Shown: positions 46,925 through 58,951 of the stretch, in pieces
Layout: each line of letters starts with the position of its first letter
Numbering within the stretch: the stretch's first letter is position 1
Assembly (NCBI GenBank): GCA_030278955.1
Contig: JAOANR010000010.1
Span: 23,094,444-23,158,443 of the forward strand
Source: Hygrophila difformis
Taxonomy: Eukaryota > Streptophyta > Magnoliopsida > Lamiales > Acanthaceae
DNA length: 64,000 nucleotides
Reading direction: 5' to 3'
The notes under the pieces: model-generated
What the model saw: only the letters and a program-made list of their open reading frames with translations
Database searches by the model: none
What the model was told of the DNA's origin: nothing
Position numbers and translations under genes: made by a program

Positions 46925-47767
46925 ATGGGCAGACTCACCACTCCGTCACCCGAAAATCCGCCGGCGCCGGCGGCGCTGAACCATTTTAGCCACCCGCATC
47001 CGCTCCTCCCTACCCCCTCCCTCTACATCCAGCTTTGCGCTGCCTGTAGCCAACAATCCACCACCACCATGTACTCTTGCCTACCCTGTAGCTTCTCCCT
47101 CCACCAATCCTGCGCCACCCTCCCCCGCCACATCACCCACCCTTCCCACGGTGGATGCACCCTCGCCCTCCTCACTTCGCCTTCCTACGGCGCAGCCGCC
47201 TTCAGCTGCGACGCCTGCAACCGCACCGGCCACGCCTGGAGCTACCACTGTACGCGCTGCGAATACGATCTCCACGTCGCCTGCGCCTCCAAGCCCATGA
47301 CCACCAGGCACCCGGCCCACCCCTCCTGCGACCTCCACCTCACCTTCAAGAGTCCCTACGCCAACTCCGACGGATTCTCCTGCGACATCTGCCGCAGGAT
47401 CGGGAAGAAGCAGTGGCTGTACCGCTGCAATTCCTGCGAATTCGACGTGCATCTTGAATGCATCGCTGGAACGTTGCCGCCGCCGCAGACGCAGACGCAG
47501 ACGCCTCATCATGTGCTGCCTCACGCCCAGTCTTTGCCGCCGCCGCCGCCGCCTCCACTCTACCAAAATCCACAGTTGGTGCACAGTGTCAGCGCGGGTG
47601 GGCCTCAAATGAATCCTGTTCATCAAGGCCAGGTATACATTCGTCCAGCGGCGGCTGCGCCGGTTGCTAGGCCGACGATGGGAAACAATTTGATGATGGC
47701 GGCGATGCAGGGGTTTGTGGAAGGGGCTTTTCAGGGGGTGGGTCAGGCTGTTGTACAAGATGTATTG

Positions 47768-47799
<32 letters not shown>

Positions 47800-47902
47800 A
47801 GGAGGAGGGGCAGGTGGAGGCGGCGGCGGAGGCGTAGATCAAAGCGGGAATACCGACGTGGTCGACGTAAGTTACGATGCGGGAGATTACTCCACCATGT
47901 AA
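46925..47902 (+). CDS. DC1 domain-containing protein
   Basis: 325 residues, intronless. Three C1-like (DC1) zinc-binding modules: about residues 20-70 (HFSHPHPL..LCAACS..YSCLPCSFSLHQSC), 68-122 (HPSHGGCTL..FSCDACN..YHCTRCEYDLHVAC) and 128-182 (HPSCDLHL..FSCDICR..YRCNSCEFDVHLEC). Each keeps the His/Cys pattern. A proline-rich linker, a short helix-like segment (MMAAMQGFVEGAFQG) and a glycine run near residues 285-310 follow. DC1 proteins are plant-specific and many are linked to stress or hormone signalling, but this one's role is unknown. ATG at 46925 is chosen over 46766 because a TATA-like CATATAATCC lies at about 46860 and similarity starts after it. GC-rich against AT-rich surroundings. 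Confidence 0.88.
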
Positions 47903-48930
47903 TCGATTGTATTTGACTTTATTTTATTTGGGTTTTCAAATGTGTGATTTATAAATTACAGAAAACAGGGGAAAAAAAAAAAGGAAGAAGAATCTAAGTT
48001 TCGAATTGTTATGAACAGCTCAATAACAGCTTACAGATAATTATGAACAAAGTCGTATGTATCCCAAGTCAACGAAGACTTGCAAGAAGGATTCAATTTT
48101 ATTTATTAAAGATATTTTTTTTACTTCGTAAATGTACACAGTTACACACTAGAGAGGATTGTTAGTTTAAGGCAAACTAGATGAACCCTTGGCTGGTTTT
48201 AAATAATTCTTACTAGTTTTTAATTGAAGACAAACGAGATGAGCCCATTGTGTTGGTGCACATTTTTAGCGGTTTAGATAAGATGTTGAATGTGCAATAT
48301 TCACCTGTTTGATTTGATGAGATGTGTGTTATATATTTAATGGTATCTTGTCACTTTAGCAGAAGTTGTCATTTTCAGCTGATTTAGGGGCTTTTAGTTG
48401 TTTGATCGAGTCAAAGAGTTAATAAAGTTGTTTGATTAAATAAAATTTTAGAATATATTATTCGTTCAAGGTTTTAGTTTTAGTTGTTACATTTCTATCC
48501 ACTAATTTTCATATCATCAAAACAGTCAATCAATCAGATCGGTTTACTTAATCAGCTAACAACGACAAGTTAATAAATGATTAATATAATCAGCTAATAT
48601 TTAGCCATAAAAAAAGGAAAAAAGGCCTAAATAATATCATAACTATGCCAATTTTTAATTTGATGCCATAATTATGGAGTGTCCTATTTTGGTGCCACAA
48701 CTTTGTTAATTGTCTTTGATTTGGTCTCATTTGGGCTTAATCACCTCCAATTTGCTGACGTGACATGAGATTAGTGAAAATTATTAATTTAGTTGTGTCA
48801 CGAAGGCATTGACTGTGTTTGACCTAACAATGTGGACAGTTTAGAACCCAACACATCTAGGAACATGGTGGGGGTGGGTTGGGCGGGTTTAGAAATTTTG
48901 ATTCTAAAGTGTACACATGTGTAGGTCAAA
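47903..48930. other. Intergenic sequence 3' of the DC1 gene
   Basis: AT-rich, no gene seen. Two near-repeats of ACTAGATGAACCC / ACGAGATGAGCCC type occur at about 48175-48250, and 48640-48830 looks like a dispersed repeat, but I cannot assign it. Confidence 0.4.
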
Positions 48931-49000
48931 TACAGTCCACAAAGAAAATTTCACGGGAATGTGACGAAAGGATTTCATCGCCTTGTTCGTCACCGGAGCA

Positions 49001-50479
49001 CTAGGTGACAAACAAGGCAACTTCTCCACCGTTGAGAACCTCCATACATGCAACCTCACTATCAATCTCCATATCCGAGTATTCATACTCGTTCGCCTCT
49101 AAGCCAGTTATAGGACGATATTTCTTGGGATTACCCACAGATCCTTCGTCCTTAAATAGAGTTTCGAGGCGAATGGCTTTGGAAGCCAATGCGGAGAGGT
49201 CTGGTATATCGTGGGCAGTTAGCTGTGCCCTATACGTGGGAGCCATATTTCTGACCACTATCTTGGTCAATTCAGAATCACTCAAGGCGGTTGAGCAGCA
49301 AGACTTTAACCGCCTCACACGTTCTATGAACGCAATTACGGACTCCTTTGGCAGTTGTTTGGCATCCACTATGTCAGTAACTGACACTGTTGGTACGGGA
49401 TTGAAGAAACGTATGTGCAATGCTGCCTCCATGTCCTCCCACGTCCTAAAGTGTCCCAGAGGGAGGTTAACAAACCACGAAAAAGCAGTTGTGGTTAAGG
49501 ATAAGGAAAACAATTGCATTTTATAATACGGATTACGGGCATTTTCCCCGAGCTGGGCAGTAAATCGCCATATGTGCTCTATAGTGGATGCGTCATCTTC
49601 ACCAGAAAATGTCGAGAAATCAGGGACCCTTAATCCTCTATGAAGTGGGTAGTCACGCGTTATAGCCTTTGGGTAAGGCTTTTGATACGCCATTCGACCG
49701 GTCGGCCTTACAGTGAAGCCAAATTGATCTCATAACATATTTGCTAAAATATCAGGATCGATGGCAGGGCCTTGTGGAGGGGCTGGCATATTAGGATTGG
49801 GATTATAGCCATCAACTGGCATCCCTAGGTTTTGGGGAGTATGTAACATGGGAGGTGCGTAATGGTTGTTGGGACCCCGCGGATTGGCCATATGTGGCCT
49901 CCATGGTACCTGATTTCCACCTAGCTCTCCCATTGGCCGGATCGGAGATGCATCCACTGGATAATTCTCCACATTGGTAGGGACAAAAGCAGGTTGTCCT
50001 CCTAATGGGATATTGTTGGGATACGTCGCCGCCGGCCGCTTGGCCCTGTTGTTACTGGCTTCCGGCCTATCATAGTTCTGTGATTGTACCTCTCCCATGC
50101 AAAAAGTTGGCAAAACTGGGAGTGGAGTGAGCATCTAGCCTTGCCCTAAGTGTAGGCCATTTGTTGTTCTGGGTGGGAAGTTGCCCATGTTGGCCGCCGA
50201 CAGCCCTTGAGCGAAAAATCCCTGGGGTGAGGCTTGTGCGGATAACTCATTCCGCATAGCCGCCAAACGATTGTCCAATAGTTCGGTAAATTGATTCATC
50301 AGATTTAGTATTAAGTCCATTGGTACAACATTTACACTGGCAGTATTATGCCCTATCGTGGGCGGCACAGGTGGTGGCGGAATTCCGCCAGTAGTAGTGC
50401 TAGTGGATGTTCTTGGCGTGGACATATTTATCCGGGATATCACTCGTGATCTTAACACCAAGCTATCCAAACTTTTCAA
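49001..50479 (-). pseudogene. Ty3/gypsy gag pseudogene
   Basis: A single minus-strand frame with stops at about 50137-50135 and 49732-49730. The N-terminal part is P/N-rich; the C-terminal part (49693-49001) is a retrotransposon gag domain: FSGEDDASTIEHIWRFTAQLGE..FSLSLTTTAFSWFVNLPLG..TWEDMEAALHIRFF..ESVIAFIERVRRL. It stops before any zinc knuckle or protease. No pol follows, so the element is truncated at about 48990. Confidence 0.82.
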
Positions 50480-50516
50480 ATTTTATAATTGATCTATGGT
50501 AGACGTTTCAATCGTC

Positions 50517-50533
50517 TCCCACTGTGGTCGCCA
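50517..50533 (-). promoter_or_regulatory. Primer binding site of the gag-only element
   Basis: The minus strand reads TGGCGACCACAGTGGGA, three bases after a putative LTR end (TGTTATCGC on plus at 50537). Typical placement for Ty3/gypsy. Confidence 0.6.
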
Positions 50534-50536
50534 AAT

Positions 50537-52000
50537 TGTTATCGCTGGATTGCGACGAGCAATCAATAGTAAGCCTTTGCAGGCTAAGACGGCTGAATCT
50601 TAATAAACTCTACCGTGAGATTGTGCCTTTCAGTAGTAAAGAACAATGAACAAAAATTGATTTCTTGCCCACTGCGAATGACAAGAACTAGCTATTACAA
50701 CTATGAAAGAGACTACAGAAACTACGGCTAAGCTACGAACTAATTCTACGAACTACTGAAAAGATAAAACTCATGTGGAGTGTTGAGTTGTGTGTTGCCT
50801 CCTCATTCTGCAGTGAGGTGGTATTTATAGATGCTTTGTGTAACCGTTTGAAGTAGCACGACGTCGTGGGAAATAACCGCCTCGTCCAAAAGATGACCCA
50901 CTTCCTCTTCCATATCTTGGTCTTGTGTCATTCTATATCTCGAAGCCGAATGTTATATGGCCTTTGGTCGGTTATGGTTCGTCTTGCATTCTGAGAGGTT
51001 GCACATCCTTTGAGGCATTTCTAAGACCTCTACTCATTGCCAAAACCTCCCTTGGTTGACTGGACCCTCTTCCTGGAGTCTGGGTATGTGCCCCCCCATT
51101 GTTCAGCTTTCTATAGGTCGTATAACTCCTTTTTGGACCTTTCCGGTCCATTCGAAGCACTAAAAACATTGAAAGGGGTTCCTTTACCCATGGACTCCTC
51201 TTGGTCGACCACTATACTCCCTTGGTCGACCAAGGACCCTTCTATGGGGCTTGGACATGTTCCTCCCCCTGTCCAGACTTCCGGTAGGTCGTATAATCCC
51301 ATTCTAGTCATTCCGGGCCCATTCGGAGCACTTAAACACTGAAAAGGTGGACCTTTCGCCATGGAACTCCTCTTGGTCGACAACTACTGCCCCTTGGTCG
51401 ACCATAGACCCTTCCATGGAGTGTGGGCATGTTCCTCCCCCTGTTCAAGCTTTCGGTAGGTCGTATAACCCCTCTCTGGCCATTCCGGGCCCATTCGGAG
51501 CACTTAAACACTGAAAAGGAGGAGCTCTCCCCATGGGACTCCTCTTGGTCGACCACTACAGCCCCTTGGTCGACCATGGACCCTTCCATGGGGTGGGGGC
51601 ATGTTCCTCCCCCTGTCCGGGCTTCCGGTAGGTCGTATAACCCTTTTCTGGCCATCTCGGCCAATTCGGAGCACTTAAACACTAAAAGGGATGGCCTATA
51701 CCCATGGGACACCTCTTGTTCGACCACTACAGCCCCTTGGTCAACCATGAACCTTTCCATGGGGTGTGGGTATGTTCCTCCCCCTGTCCAGGCTTCCGGT
51801 AGGTCGTATAACCCCTTTCTGGCCATTCGGGGCTCATTCGAAGCATTTAAACACTGAAAAGGAGGATTTTTCCCCATGGGACTCCTCTCGGACGACCATT
51901 ACAGCCCCTTGGTCGACCATGGACCTTTCTATGGGGTGTGGGTATGTTCCTCCCCCAGTCCAAGCTTCTAGTAGGTCGTATAACCCCTTTCTGGCCATTT
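50537..52000 (-). mobile_element. Putative LTR of the gag-only element
   Basis: The inner edge is set by the primer site; the outer edge was not located. It includes the 171-172-bp tandem repeats. No second copy in the window, so the length is uncertain. Confidence 0.4.
51040..52000. repeat. 171-172-bp tandem repeat, about 5.6 copies
   Basis: The marker GGTCGTATAA recurs at 51116, 51287, 51459, 51631, 51802 and 51974, giving spacings of 171-172. Each monomer contains two TTGGTCGACCA palindromes about 25 bp apart (some mutated). Open frames through the array are periodic artefacts. Confidence 0.9.
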
Positions 52001-52498
52001 GCACCCCCCCCCCCCTGATAACAATTTGCCCCCCGATTCAGTTAATTACCCACTACCATCCTACAGCCTTTCTATGGGGTGTGGCCATTCTATACCTCTG
52101 TGTGTCTGGGGGACCCGAGATGACTGTAGGATGGTAATGTTGGCCCTGCAAGGTAACCTATATATTTATTATTTTTTATTTGCCATTAAAATATTTTTAT
52201 TCAATTAATCAAGTAATTTAATTTTTCAGGCCAATTAAATTGCCCATATTAAATTACTTAAATCTCAATTTTTCCGGGCATAATATTTTTGGTGATAACA
52301 CCCAATCAATCTGGTAACAATGCTAATTTTCGCCCAATCCCTCCATTAGGGAAGTTATGGGACGGGTTCGGCGATGGTTAGTGAAAAAACCGGTTCATGG
52401 ACAGGTTCAGCGATGATTAGGGTAGTTATAGGACGGATTCGTCTAATTCAATATTTGTGGGATGGTTTTGGAAATTGAAAAAACTTATCAGACTAAAT

Positions 52499-52500
<2 letters not shown>

Positions 52501-52532
<32 letters not shown>

Positions 52533-52610
52533 GGAATCAATCCCCCAACAATAAATTAAAAGTTAGGACGTGATCACTAGACAAGTCCTCATTTCCCTTA
52601 GTAAACTATT
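52501..52610 (-). mobile_element. SINE-like retrocopy with long poly(A)
   Basis: A poly(T) run of about 31 bases at 52502-52532 is the A tail. The minus-strand head resembles the SINE at 38080 (TGTCTAGTGATCA A box, GGGGGATTGATTCCC B box). Confidence 0.6.
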
Positions 52611-52786
52611 TTTATAATTATATCTAAGAAATTCACAAATGAATTAAATAATATTACTATCATTGAATTTTGTGCGAAGTATTTTCCTTTTTTGTGTTTT
52701 TTTTGGAAGAGCCGAAGCCGGGAAACAAAGGAAAAATAATAAAGGAAAAATAAAATTAAAATATAAAAATAAAGGACTAGATACAC

Positions 52787-54445
52787 TCAAAACCGGGGGT
52801 AGCACACGCCGGACGTATCCTCCGCCAAGTCCCCCACAACCCAATCCGGATGAAAGGCCCAAGTAGTGTAGAATGCTTCCTGAGAGGCCCCATGTTTAGC
52901 TAGACTGTCTGCAACTCGATTCCCCTCCCGCAGCACATGATGTAGACTGCAATCTTCAAATGAGCTCCTGAGATCGTTAATTCGCTGGCAAAGGGCAGCG
53001 AAGGGATGAAAGCTGTAGTCATCTTGAAGCATGTCAATGGTGACCTTTGAGTCAGAGTAAACAGTAACTTTGTTAATCCGGCGTGCCTGCAGATATTCTA
53101 ACCCAGCAAGTAAAGCATGCAATTCAGCAGAGGAGTTGGTGCCATGACCCAAAAATCCACAACCTCCCCCAATCCAATGACCGTCTTCCTCTCGGACCAC
53201 AAACCCGAAGCCGGATCTCCCCGGGTTTCCTAGTGAACTCCCATCCACATGGAGGATAGTCCCCAAAGCTCCCAGGCTATTCCAGTGAACCAATTGCATA
53301 GGCCGGCAAATGGGAGGCGTCAGATTGCAGGCTCGCTGCAAATCGCTGGTGAGCCCCCAAATCTTGCGCTGTAGGCTCCAGGCTGTCTGCTGTTTGCCAC
53401 GAAAGATACGAGCATTCCGCTCGTTCCAAATCACCCATACCACCACTAGGAAAACAGGACCAAATACCATAAACAGGCCATGAAGAAACCCCTTGATATC
53501 ATCTGTAGTCATTTGGTCACAATCTATAGGGATGGTCATATGTAAAGAAGACCACAATTGGAGAGCCCATGAGCAATAAAATATGCAGTGATACCAAGTT
53601 TCATCTTCACTCCCACATAAACTGCATAAAGGAGAGGAAGCCATACCTCGATGATACCGTGTAGCATTCACTGGGAGTGAATTATGACACATTAACCAAA
53701 GAAGAAAACCAAACTTTTCTGGAATCGCCACATGCCACAACCATTTCCAGTCAGTTGCATCATGCATCCCTTGGCAGAGGAAGGTATAAGCCGACTTCAC
53801 TGTATATACCCCATTCTTGGTCCCTCTCCATATCCAAATATCCTTGACGGAGGCATGTAGACGAGGCGGCGGGGCAGATTGGATCTCTTGGAGAAGCGGA
53901 GATGGCACTATAGAATAAAGCATATCCCAATGCCAAGCTCCTTCCTTTACCACATCTTTCAGTTTGATGTCTAAATCTTGAGTAGCAACAAACGGCAACA
54001 AAGGACCAAGTTGTGCACCCTTCCACCATTTAGAAAACCATAGGGAAACATCCCCCCGGCTGATTCGTAGATCAAAACCCTCTTTAAGAAGAGGGATGAC
54101 CTTCTGCAATAGTTTCAAAAGGTGTGATCGGGCATGGCAGGGAGCTGACAAAGGCAGGTCCGAAATGGGCAAGAAGTCCGAGACGAAACGCACCCACGTC
54201 TTATTGGTGGAATGTATCAACCCCCAAATCAACTTCCCCAAAAATGCGATGTTCATGATACGGGCTGGGCGAAGGCCGAGACCACCATTCTCCTTGGGCA
54301 GAGTCATCGTCATCCAATTAACCAAATGAATTCCTTTCCCATTACTGTCTTTCCAAAGAAATATGCAAATCTTCTTGTCAATTGCTTTACAAACCCCTTC
54401 AGGGAGCCAATAAAGCTGCATGACATAAGCCGGAATAGCCGCCAT
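52787..54445 (-). pseudogene. LINE ORF2 C-terminal part: zf-RVT and RNase H
   Basis: Begins in the RT thumb region (AAIPAYVMQLYWLPEGVCKAI). Continues with zf-RVT (CSLCGSEDETWYHCIFYC). It ends with an RNase H domain: acidic residues in HVDGSSLGNPG, SSAELHALLAGL and VYSDSKVTIDML, and the late VLREGNRVADSLAKHG. 552 residues are open. The frame differs from the upstream RT piece, so an indel near 54450-54490 splits the protein. Confidence 0.92.
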
Positions 54446-54469
54446 GACTGCCCTACAGAGAGTAAGGCG

Positions 54470-55740
54470 CCCAGCTTTGTTAAGAAGCTTACACGCTCAA
54501 TCCGAGCATCCATCCTGTCAAGTATGTAGGCAAAATCAGAGCACTTCCGCCTACCAGTGAGCATGGGGAAACCAAGATAGCAGCCGAAGGCGTCCACTGC
54601 TTGCATATTAAGTTTGGAAGTGATCCACAACTTATCAAGATTAGAGACAGACTTAGTAATAAACACCGAAGATTTTTGGGGATTAAGCTGCATAGCAAAC
54701 TTTTTAGCAAAAGAACAAAGAGCTTGGTTCACAGTGTCAATACTCCCCTTATCCGCTACTGAGCAAAGTATTAGATCGTCGGCGAATAATAGATGCGAGA
54801 TGTCCATTCCATCGGCATGCAAACGAATTGGTTTCCACCTGCCAACCGCCACCAGGTGCTGAACCAAAACCGAGAGCTTCTCCATAATTAATAGAAACAG
54901 ATAGGGCGAGATAGGATCTCACTGCCGAAGCCCTTTCCCAGGTTTAAATGCCTCCAGTGGGTGACCATTCCATATGACAGAGAATGAAGGAGAGGTGACA
55001 CATATCATGATGAGTTCAATAGTAGCAACTGGGAACCACAACTCCATAAGACACTGGCGTAAAAAATCCCAATTAACATTGTCATAAGCTTTGGCAGTGT
55101 CAATCTTAAGAATAACACCATTTACCCGAGAAGTGGAAGCCGTGAGATGGCCCATAAGCTCTTGGAGTATGATCGCATTATCCACTGGCCCCCTCCCCGG
55201 AAGAAATGCCGATTGGTAATGCGATATACTAGTTTGTAGTATAGGTCGGATCCGTTGGACCAACACTTTAGTGAGAATTTTGTACAAGACATTGCACAGG
55301 ATGATTGGGCGAAAATCCTTGAAAGAAGTAGGAATTGGTACCTTTGGAATAAGGCAAATATTTGCCATAACCAGGGTAGCAGGAAGTCTTCTTTCGACAA
55401 ATATCCCCTTGATGAATCCAGCCACTGACTCTCCAATGACACTCCAATATCGTTTGTAAAAAATCCCCTGGAATCCCTCCAGTCCCGAGCCCGAGAACCC
55501 ATTAATGTCCCCAACCACCTTTGCTACCTCATCAAACGAAACAGTCGCCCCAAGACCGGCCGCGGCAGCCTCTGAGATAGGCTCAAGAGAAGGCAGATTC
55601 ACCAGTGCAGTCAATTCATCACCAACAATCCTAGGGGGAATTTCGGGCCGTTGGTAAAGCTCCATAAAATATTCTCTCGCTTTCAGCCGGAGAGTAATTT
55701 CATCTTCACACCAAGCTCCATCAGAAAGAAATAAACCATG
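54470..55740 (-). pseudogene. LINE ORF2 reverse transcriptase
   Basis: Motifs are FRPIILCNVLYKILTKVL, SAFLPGRGPVDNAII, KIDTAKAYDNVNWDFL (first catalytic Asp) and ISHLLFADDLILC (FADD active site). A TGA at about 54920 replaces the glycine of the usual QGDPISPYLF. A TAA near 55780 separates it from the endonuclease part, in the same frame. Confidence 0.9.
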
Positions 55741-55782
55741 CGTTCTCTGCCTATGGCGCTTACTGTTGGCTCGAGCATGAAA

Positions 55783-56490
55783 TTATGAGGAATTTCTATC
55801 TCCAAGTCTCACCCATTTCTCCCTTGCTCTTTCGAACCAATAAACTTCTTTTTGAGCCAGCACATCATCTAACTCTTTTTTAAGTTCAGATTCTAGCAAG
55901 AGGAGCCGAATAGAATCTGTACTTTCCAAGGTTCGATTAATACCCTCCAAACGCTTAAGGAGCTTAACTTTACGCCATTTAAAATTACCCCCGTTTGTCC
56001 GTTGGAACTCCAAAGAGGCTTGCCGCACAGAGTCCAAGCGTTTACAAACATCGGATGCAGGGGCCTCCCAAGCCTGTTTAACAACAGGATCATAAGCCGA
56101 CATGTACGACCAAGCAGCTTCCCATCTGAACACCTTCCTAGAAGCCGGGCACGGATCATGACCACATTTAAATAGAAGAGGGCAATGGTCGGAGCCAACT
56201 CTAGGCAAGACTTGCACAAAACCAAAAGGGAATAGGGTACACCATTCTAGATTAACAACACCTCGATCCAGCCGTTTATAGATGTTGCCCGTGCCCCCAA
56301 CCGGTCTCGACCAAGTAAACATACCACCCTCGGTATTCACGGTCATCAACCCCTGTTGTTGAAGAATATCCCCCAACTCAGTGGCTCTAGCCAAATTGTA
56401 GATACCACCTCTTACTTCCGAAGCATTTAGAAAGGTCCATGGTCGAGACATTAATGTGGCATGGGCTCCCACCACCCATTTCTCAGGCCT
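55783..56490 (-). pseudogene. LINE ORF2 endonuclease, C-terminal part
   Basis: Contains FTWSRP..YKRLDRGVVNLEW and SDHCPLLF, the last catalytic motifs of apurinic-type LINE endonucleases. The first half of the domain is missing because of 5' truncation. Confidence 0.87.
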
Positions 56491-56640
56491 TTAATGGCTC
56501 TTCAAAAAAAATGTACATATTATATTTAAGTTTTATAATTAAAATTTTATTACATTGTATTTTTTCTTATATTTAATTGTTATTAAAATATAGTTAATAA
56601 AGCGAAAGCTCTTTCAAATAGCTCGAGTAGCCCTTTATAG
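56491..56640. other. AT-rich spacer between LINE and SINE
   Basis: No gene. Begins with GGCTCTTCAAAAAAAA, the same words as the LINE 3' end but in the opposite orientation. Confidence 0.4.
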
Positions 56641-56643
56641 AAA

Positions 56644-56829
56644 GGGGATGGGGACTTACCATTATGGTCAAGTCCCCCGACTACCAATCTATAGGTTGGG
56701 GGTTCGATTCCCCAACCGGCCCTTATCCTTCCCTTTTATTCCCTTTGTAATTTATGTGACATGAACTCTCACCACCTTTTCCTAGCCTGTATAGACTGTT
56801 CAGCGAATAATAAAAATACAAATAAAAAT
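56644..56829 (+). mobile_element. tRNA-derived SINE, copy 2
   Basis: GGGGATGGGG start, a clear B box GGGTTCGATTCCC, tail TATAGACTGTTCAGCGAA and A-rich end. Same family as 38080-38249 but better preserved. Confidence 0.75.
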
Positions 56830-57515
56830 CAAATTATATAAATAAAAGAATTGATATTAAAATTTATTTAAAAATAAAAATAAAATTTAATACTTGTGAT
56901 TATTTAAAATTAAATTTAATACAATAATAAAAAAACTAGTGAAACACTCCACTTTATAGAATAGAAGTAGAACACAAAAAGAAAAACAAATAATAGAAAA
57001 AATAGTGTTGCTACAGTGCCCAGCCAATTGTAGTGGGGCACTGTTCATTGGACAGGATATTGGCGTCCAGTCTGGCGTTTGATGTCTATTATTGGAGTAG
57101 TATTCTCCTTTATTCCGTTTATCCCTACTCTAGCGGTACCGCTGGAGAAGCCCTAAACAATTTAGCACCAAGTTCAAACATAATTGTGGGCTCTGAGTCG
57201 TTGACTGCGTAAAAAACTACACCTCGTCTCGCATTTGAAATGTCTCAAAACTTTTATAAACAGAGTCCAATATATTTATTTAACAATTAATATTTTAAAA
57301 CTTTTGTACACACAGTCCAATATATTTATTTATTTTACAATTACTCCATTCGTCCCACTTAAAATGTTATGTTTCATTTCTGCACATAATCCAATTCACT
57401 TTTTTATTGTTAATATCTCAAAATATATAGAACTAAAAATTATGCAAAATATATATATTAATTTCTAAAACTATACGATCAGACGAATCTACCAAAATCG
57501 ATCTGGACTATTTTT
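56830..57515. other. AT-rich intergenic sequence with a MITE half
   Basis: 57155-57204 nearly repeats 46733-46782, just upstream of the DC1 gene. 57333-57500 starts TACTCCATTCGTCCCAC and ends with the ACGATCAGACGAATCTA segment shared with the MITE at 44507, so it is a related half element. Confidence 0.5.
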
Positions 57516-58951
57516 TTCGGTAATAAGGGGGGGCCGAAGCCATTTCATTCAAAAATTTTCCGGGGATTATACAATCCAATACAATCGTTCATCAAAGCAG
57601 AATGAATACATTCAGGATGTCTGGTGAGATATTCTACACCCCATAACAGAGAGTTGTCTCTAAGAAGAAGATCCGCAGTCTTGTTGGCTTCCCTAGGGAT
57701 CCACCTGAATTTCACATCCCACTGCCATCGAGTCATGGTATTGATCTTGGATAGAATATGATGATAAGGGCTAGTGATTGGGGGGTTAGTATGAATAAGC
57801 TCTACCAGCTGCTGACAGTCGGTCTCTACTTCAATCTTAGGGAAATTCAACTCCCACGTCAATTGGAGATAAGAAGAACACCCCATGCCTCTGCCAACAA
57901 CGTGTCTTTGATCCATCCTTTAGCCCGTGTTCCTCCCAACCAGTGTCATTGATAGTCACGAATGACTCCACCGGCCATGCTGATGGATCTGCACAGTCTG
58001 CCGTCACAATTGGCCTTAACCCAACCAACAGGAGGCATATCCCATTTAACTTCCTTAAGGCGCTAGGATTTGAGTCCATGGGATCGGAGTTCTGCACAAG
58101 CAGCCAGGAATTCCAAATGAATTCGACGGATCTGATAGTGCAAATGATCTCAATGGAACCTTTCATTGCCATATTGCTCGCGACAGCGGCCTTTCCAGAT
58201 CTCCCAGATACTAAACCCAAAAAGCGAAGCTTCAGAATCGCCAATGGTGCCACACTGATTTGATACAATCCAATCAGTGAGATTGAGCGACCAAGACGAT
58301 GAATGTGTTCGGAACCCAAGCGAAGACCAAACCCTCTCTGAATCGGGACAATCACGAAGAGCATGAGTACCAGTTTCCGTGGCACCACATTTCCAGCAAG
58401 CTGCATCCATAGACATGCCTATCTTGAATCTCTCTTCTGCGATAAGAACTTTCTCATGCATACACAACCATAGAAACGTACGAACTCTTTGGGAAGCTGG
58501 CTACCTCCATATCAATTGCCAATCCTTTCTAACAGGTTCACTCGGCTCCGGATGCTGTGCAAGAATTTCTCTAGCACTCTTAGTAGAAAACAACCCGCGG
58601 GGAGAAGGAATCCAGATTGGATAATCAGGGGCCTCCTCAACTTTGGGAGGGTTGCATTGGAGAATAAGATGTATGATATCCAGAGGCAGATAGTTGGCAA
58701 AATCTTGCACAGCCCAGTGCCCGTTCTCAATGTATGAGTCCACCTTGCGATTGATATCCAGGGATAATGGGGTAATAGTAGTGCAATCCTACAAAGAAAA
58801 ATCAGGTTTTAGCCATTTGTCTTTCCAAAAGTAAACACTCTTACCGTCTCCCAATTTCCACCCAAGCTGAGGGATAAACAGCTGCCTGATGGAGGACAGA
58901 TCTCTTGCAAAGCGGGACAAGGATTGTGGTCTATGCTTGAAATTATGATTG
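57516..58951 (-). mobile_element. Second LINE, 3' portion, cut by a chromovirus
   Basis: The minus strand from 58951 contains RT-distal sequence (WKLGDGKSVYFWKDKWL), zf-RVT (58743-58150; CWKCGATETGTHALRDCP) and RNase H remnants (57916-57545; VETDCQQLVELI, FRWIPREANKTADLLL). A stop interrupts zf-RVT near 58500 and frames shift in RNase H. The 3' end GGCTTCGGCCCC plus A-run lies at 57516-57545. The upstream part is replaced by the LTR starting at 58952. Confidence 0.87.

Larger units (their letters stand above)
52690..56490 (-). mobile_element. LINE (L1-type with RNase H), 5'-truncated
   Basis: Minus strand: partial endonuclease, RT, zf-RVT and RNase H, then a 3' UTR ending in GGCTTCGGCTCTTCC plus an A-rich tail at about 52689-52708. 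The 5' end is lost inside the endonuclease domain near 56490. One reading frame carries two stops and one frameshift. Confidence 0.9.

Noticed and set aside
47081..47842. 253-residue minus-strand frame
   Set aside because: Antisense shadow of the GC-rich DC1 gene with low-complexity arginine and alanine runs.
51332..51877. 181-residue open frame with internal repeats on the minus strand
   Set aside because: It only reflects the 171-172-bp DNA repeat; similar open frames occur on the plus strand and no domain is seen.
56491..56515. Inverted copy of the LINE 3' end suggesting twin priming
   Set aside because: Only about 16 bases match, including an A run; too short to support an inversion.
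56644..56730. tRNA gene from A-box and B-box words
   Set aside because: No cloverleaf is evident, and the body, tail and a second copy at 38080 identify a SINE.
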